Both the position numbers and the translations under genes were made by a program. 64,000 nt of DNA from Lysobacteraceae bacterium P (GTDB lineage: Bacteria; Pseudomonadota; Gammaproteobacteria; Xanthomonadales; Xanthomonadaceae), in assembly GCA_005503055.1 (NCBI GenBank), contig SCOX01000002.1:62001-126000 (forward strand), read 5' to 3'. The notes below the pieces were generated by a model. It was not told the origin of the DNA. It did not search any database and saw only the letters and a list, made by a program, of their open reading frames with translations. Position 1 is the stretch's first letter. The number at the start of each line of letters is the position of its first letter. Shown one piece after another: positions 62,854-64,000 of this stretch.

Positions 62854-63207
62854 ATGAAGATCTTCAAGGCATTCACGCTCGAAGCCGCGCACCGGCTGCC
62901 CAACGTACCGCCGGGCCACAAGTGCGCGCGCCTGCACGGGCACAGTTTCCGCATCGAGATCCACGTCGAGGGCGAGATCGACCCGCACGCGGGCTGGGTC
63001 ATGGACTTCGGCGATCTGAAGGCGGCCTTCATGCCGCTCTACGACCGGCTCGACCACCACTATCTCAACGACATCGAAGGCCTGGACAACCCGACCAGCG
63101 AACGCCTGGCGGTGTGGATCTGGGAGCGCCTCAAGCCCGCGCTGCCGCTGCTGTCGGAAGTGGTCGTGCACGAGACCTGCACGTCGGGCTGCAGCTACAA
63201 AGCGTGA
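62854..63207 (+). CDS. queD: 6-carboxytetrahydropterin synthase
   Basis: QueD makes 6-carboxy-5,6,7,8-tetrahydropterin in queuosine and other 7-deazapurine synthesis. The 117-residue protein has the zinc ligands: His in LEAAHRLP and the HGHSF pair, the catalytic Cys in [17 protein letters not shown], and the motif VMDFGDLK and [16 protein letters not shown] [22 protein letters not shown]. Length and start are standard. No other queuosine genes are near. Confidence 0.96.
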   Translation: MKIFKAFTLEAAHRLPNVPPGHKCARLHGHSFRIEIHVEGEIDPHAGWVMDFGDLKAAFMPLYDRLDHHYLNDIEGLDNPTSERLAVWIWERLKPALPLLSEVVVHETCTSGCSYKA

Positions 63208-63258
63208 GGCAGGCCGCTTGCGCGGCACTGCCGCGCGGCCTGCCGAGCGCCCGGCCAC
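63207..63258. repeat. Inverted distant copy of the 60171-60222 repeat end
   Basis: On the minus strand the sequence ggccgggcgctcggcaggcc, continuing to the queD stop, matches 60171-60222 almost completely, differing at a few bases (gcggcagtgccgcgcaagcggcctgcctcac versus ...aagtggcctgcctcac). The two copies enclose the SDR, BON, S41 and queD genes. Confidence 0.7.
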
Positions 63259-63417
63259 GTTCGTAACCGAAGACGGCGCACTGCGCGCACCGCGCAGTCG
63301 CGAACGCCCGGCTATGGATGATCGAATGGAATGTTACGGAGGCTTCTCCGTGGAGCCCATCGCCGGCAGCGGCGGCGCCATCGAAGCGTCATGCCGTGCG
63401 CCACGACATCCCAGCGA

Positions 63418-63999
63418 TCACTTCACCTCCGGCCGCAGCAGCGAGCCGAAGGTCAGGTACCACGAGCTCTCGCCGTCGTCGTTTCCGCCGTAGGCGAGAA
63501 ACATCGGCCCCAGCGGCGTGCTGAAACCGACGAACAGGCTGGCGGCGAGGATGAGGTCGTCGTCGACCTCGTCCTTGCTACTCCAGGCGTTGCCCGTTTC
63601 CAGGCTGGCGCCGACGAACATCGGCAGCGAGAACAGACGACTCGTGTTGCCGGTCCGGCGGTACATCACCGCGCGCGCGAGGGCGGTCTGGTTGCCGGCC
63701 AGCGCGCGTTCGTCGAAGCCCGACAGATTGAGGAAGCCCCCGAGGAAGCCCTGCGCCTGGAAGAAGTTGTCGTCCTCCAGCGCGCTGGTCAGTCGCGTGC
63801 CGAGCAGCAGGTGGTAGCGGCCCCATGCCTGCGCCCAGTCGGCGGTGAGCCGCGCGACGTTGCCTTCGACGTTGGCGCCCATCGTTTCGGTGTACGCCTC
63901 CAGATCCGCGCTGACGCGCACGCCGCGGGTCGGAAAGTTGATGCTGTCGAGCGTGTCCCACGTCGCGTTGTACATGATGCCGGCGTATTCCTCCGCCTG
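63418..63999 (-). CDS. Patatin-like phospholipase/BamA-type barrel, C-terminal part
   Basis: The frame is open to the window edge. The visible ~190 residues are a 16-strand-type Omp85 barrel end: AEEYAGIMYNATWDTLDSINFPTRGVRVSADLEAYTETMG, QAQGFLGGFLNLSGFDERALAGNQTALARAVMYRRTGN, SLPMFVGASLETGNAW and a last strand GESSWYLTFGSLLRPEVK. The FLNLSGFDERALAGNQ segment is typical of patatin-like phospholipases fused to a BamA-like barrel (PlpD type). The N-terminal patatin domain lies outside the window, so this is an inference from the barrel. Confidence 0.75.
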   Translation of the reverse strand, partial: QAEEYAGIMYNATWDTLDSINFPTRGVRVSADLEAYTETMGANVEGNVARLTADWAQAWGRYHLLLGTRLTSALEDDNFFQAQGFLGGFLNLSGFDERALAGNQTALARAVMYRRTGNTSRLFSLPMFVGASLETGNAWSSKDEVDDDLILAASLFVGFSTPLGPMFLAYGGNDDGESSWYLTFGSLLRPEVK

Positions 64000-64000
64000 G

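Overview
The window is chromosomal DNA of a GC-rich gammaproteobacterium of the family Xanthomonadaceae, most likely a Lysobacter or a close relative. Pointers are the order groES-groEL, cutA-dsbD, aroQ-accB-accC, prmA-fis-purH-purD, the ELM1-family gene next to glnE, bactofilin between DUF6776 genes, a biliverdin phytochrome, and the family's typical intergenic repeats (gattcg heptamers, GTAGCCCGGG palindromes). Long open frames on the strand opposite most genes are a by-product of the high GC content. There is no rRNA and no CRISPR; one tRNA (elongator Met, CAT) is present.

Layout. 1-6.5 kb: end of an ELM1-family gene, glnE, a DUF6445 gene and the groESL operon behind a promoter overlapped by a CIRCE operator. 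6.9-14.3 kb: an XRE regulator, the periplasmic thiol-redox set cutA-dsbD-tlpA (DsbD with two N-terminal alpha domains), aroQ, and accB-accC split by a small four-helix-bundle gene. 14.3-25 kb: a TonB-C protein, a two-gene membrane operon, prmA, a zinc-ribbon DUF3426 gene, fis, a secreted trypsin-like protease with a secreted partner, purH, a GNAT enzyme and purD. 25.2-31.2 kb is the accessory part: an unknown membrane protein, a putative interbacterial effector with a Cys-His (L,D-transpeptidase-like) site, a frameshifted lipoprotein gene in the immunity position, remnants of other genes, a YecR lipoprotein and a small gene with a strongly structured leader. The palindromic repeats mark both edges of this part.

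31.3-39.6 kb: an MFS-acyltransferase fusion, CD225 and DUF2752 genes, ampE-like, nudC, erpA, two DUF6776 paralogues around a bactofilin, and DUF4126. 39.6-45 kb is an iron module: bfr, bfd with a Fur box, rppH, tRNA-Met, a TonB-dependent siderophore receptor with a probable Fur box, and its PepSY membrane partner. 45-50.2 kb: an amino-acid-oxidase-type FAD enzyme, a SemiSWEET-like protein, a PA2169-type protein, then an OmpR response regulator, heme oxygenase and a bacteriophytochrome that has no kinase domain. 50.7-56.6 kb: an uncharacterised same-strand envelope cluster (DUF2092, an Asn-rich protein, a large Trp/Gly-rich secreted protein, two outer-membrane barrel proteins). 57-63.2 kb: an iron-permease-family protein, DUF3182 ATP-grasp, alpha/beta hydrolase, a lysine-tailed short-chain dehydrogenase, a BON protein, an S41 peptidase and queD. 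The window ends inside the barrel of a patatin/BamA-type protein.

Most of the window is ordinary core genome. The parts most worth a second look are the effector/lipoprotein locus at 25.8-28.4 kb, the structured leader at 29.99-30.09 kb, the kinase-less phytochrome operon, the 21-bp and 117-bp tandem repeats at 56.7 and 59.9 kb, and the in-frame palindrome inside purH.
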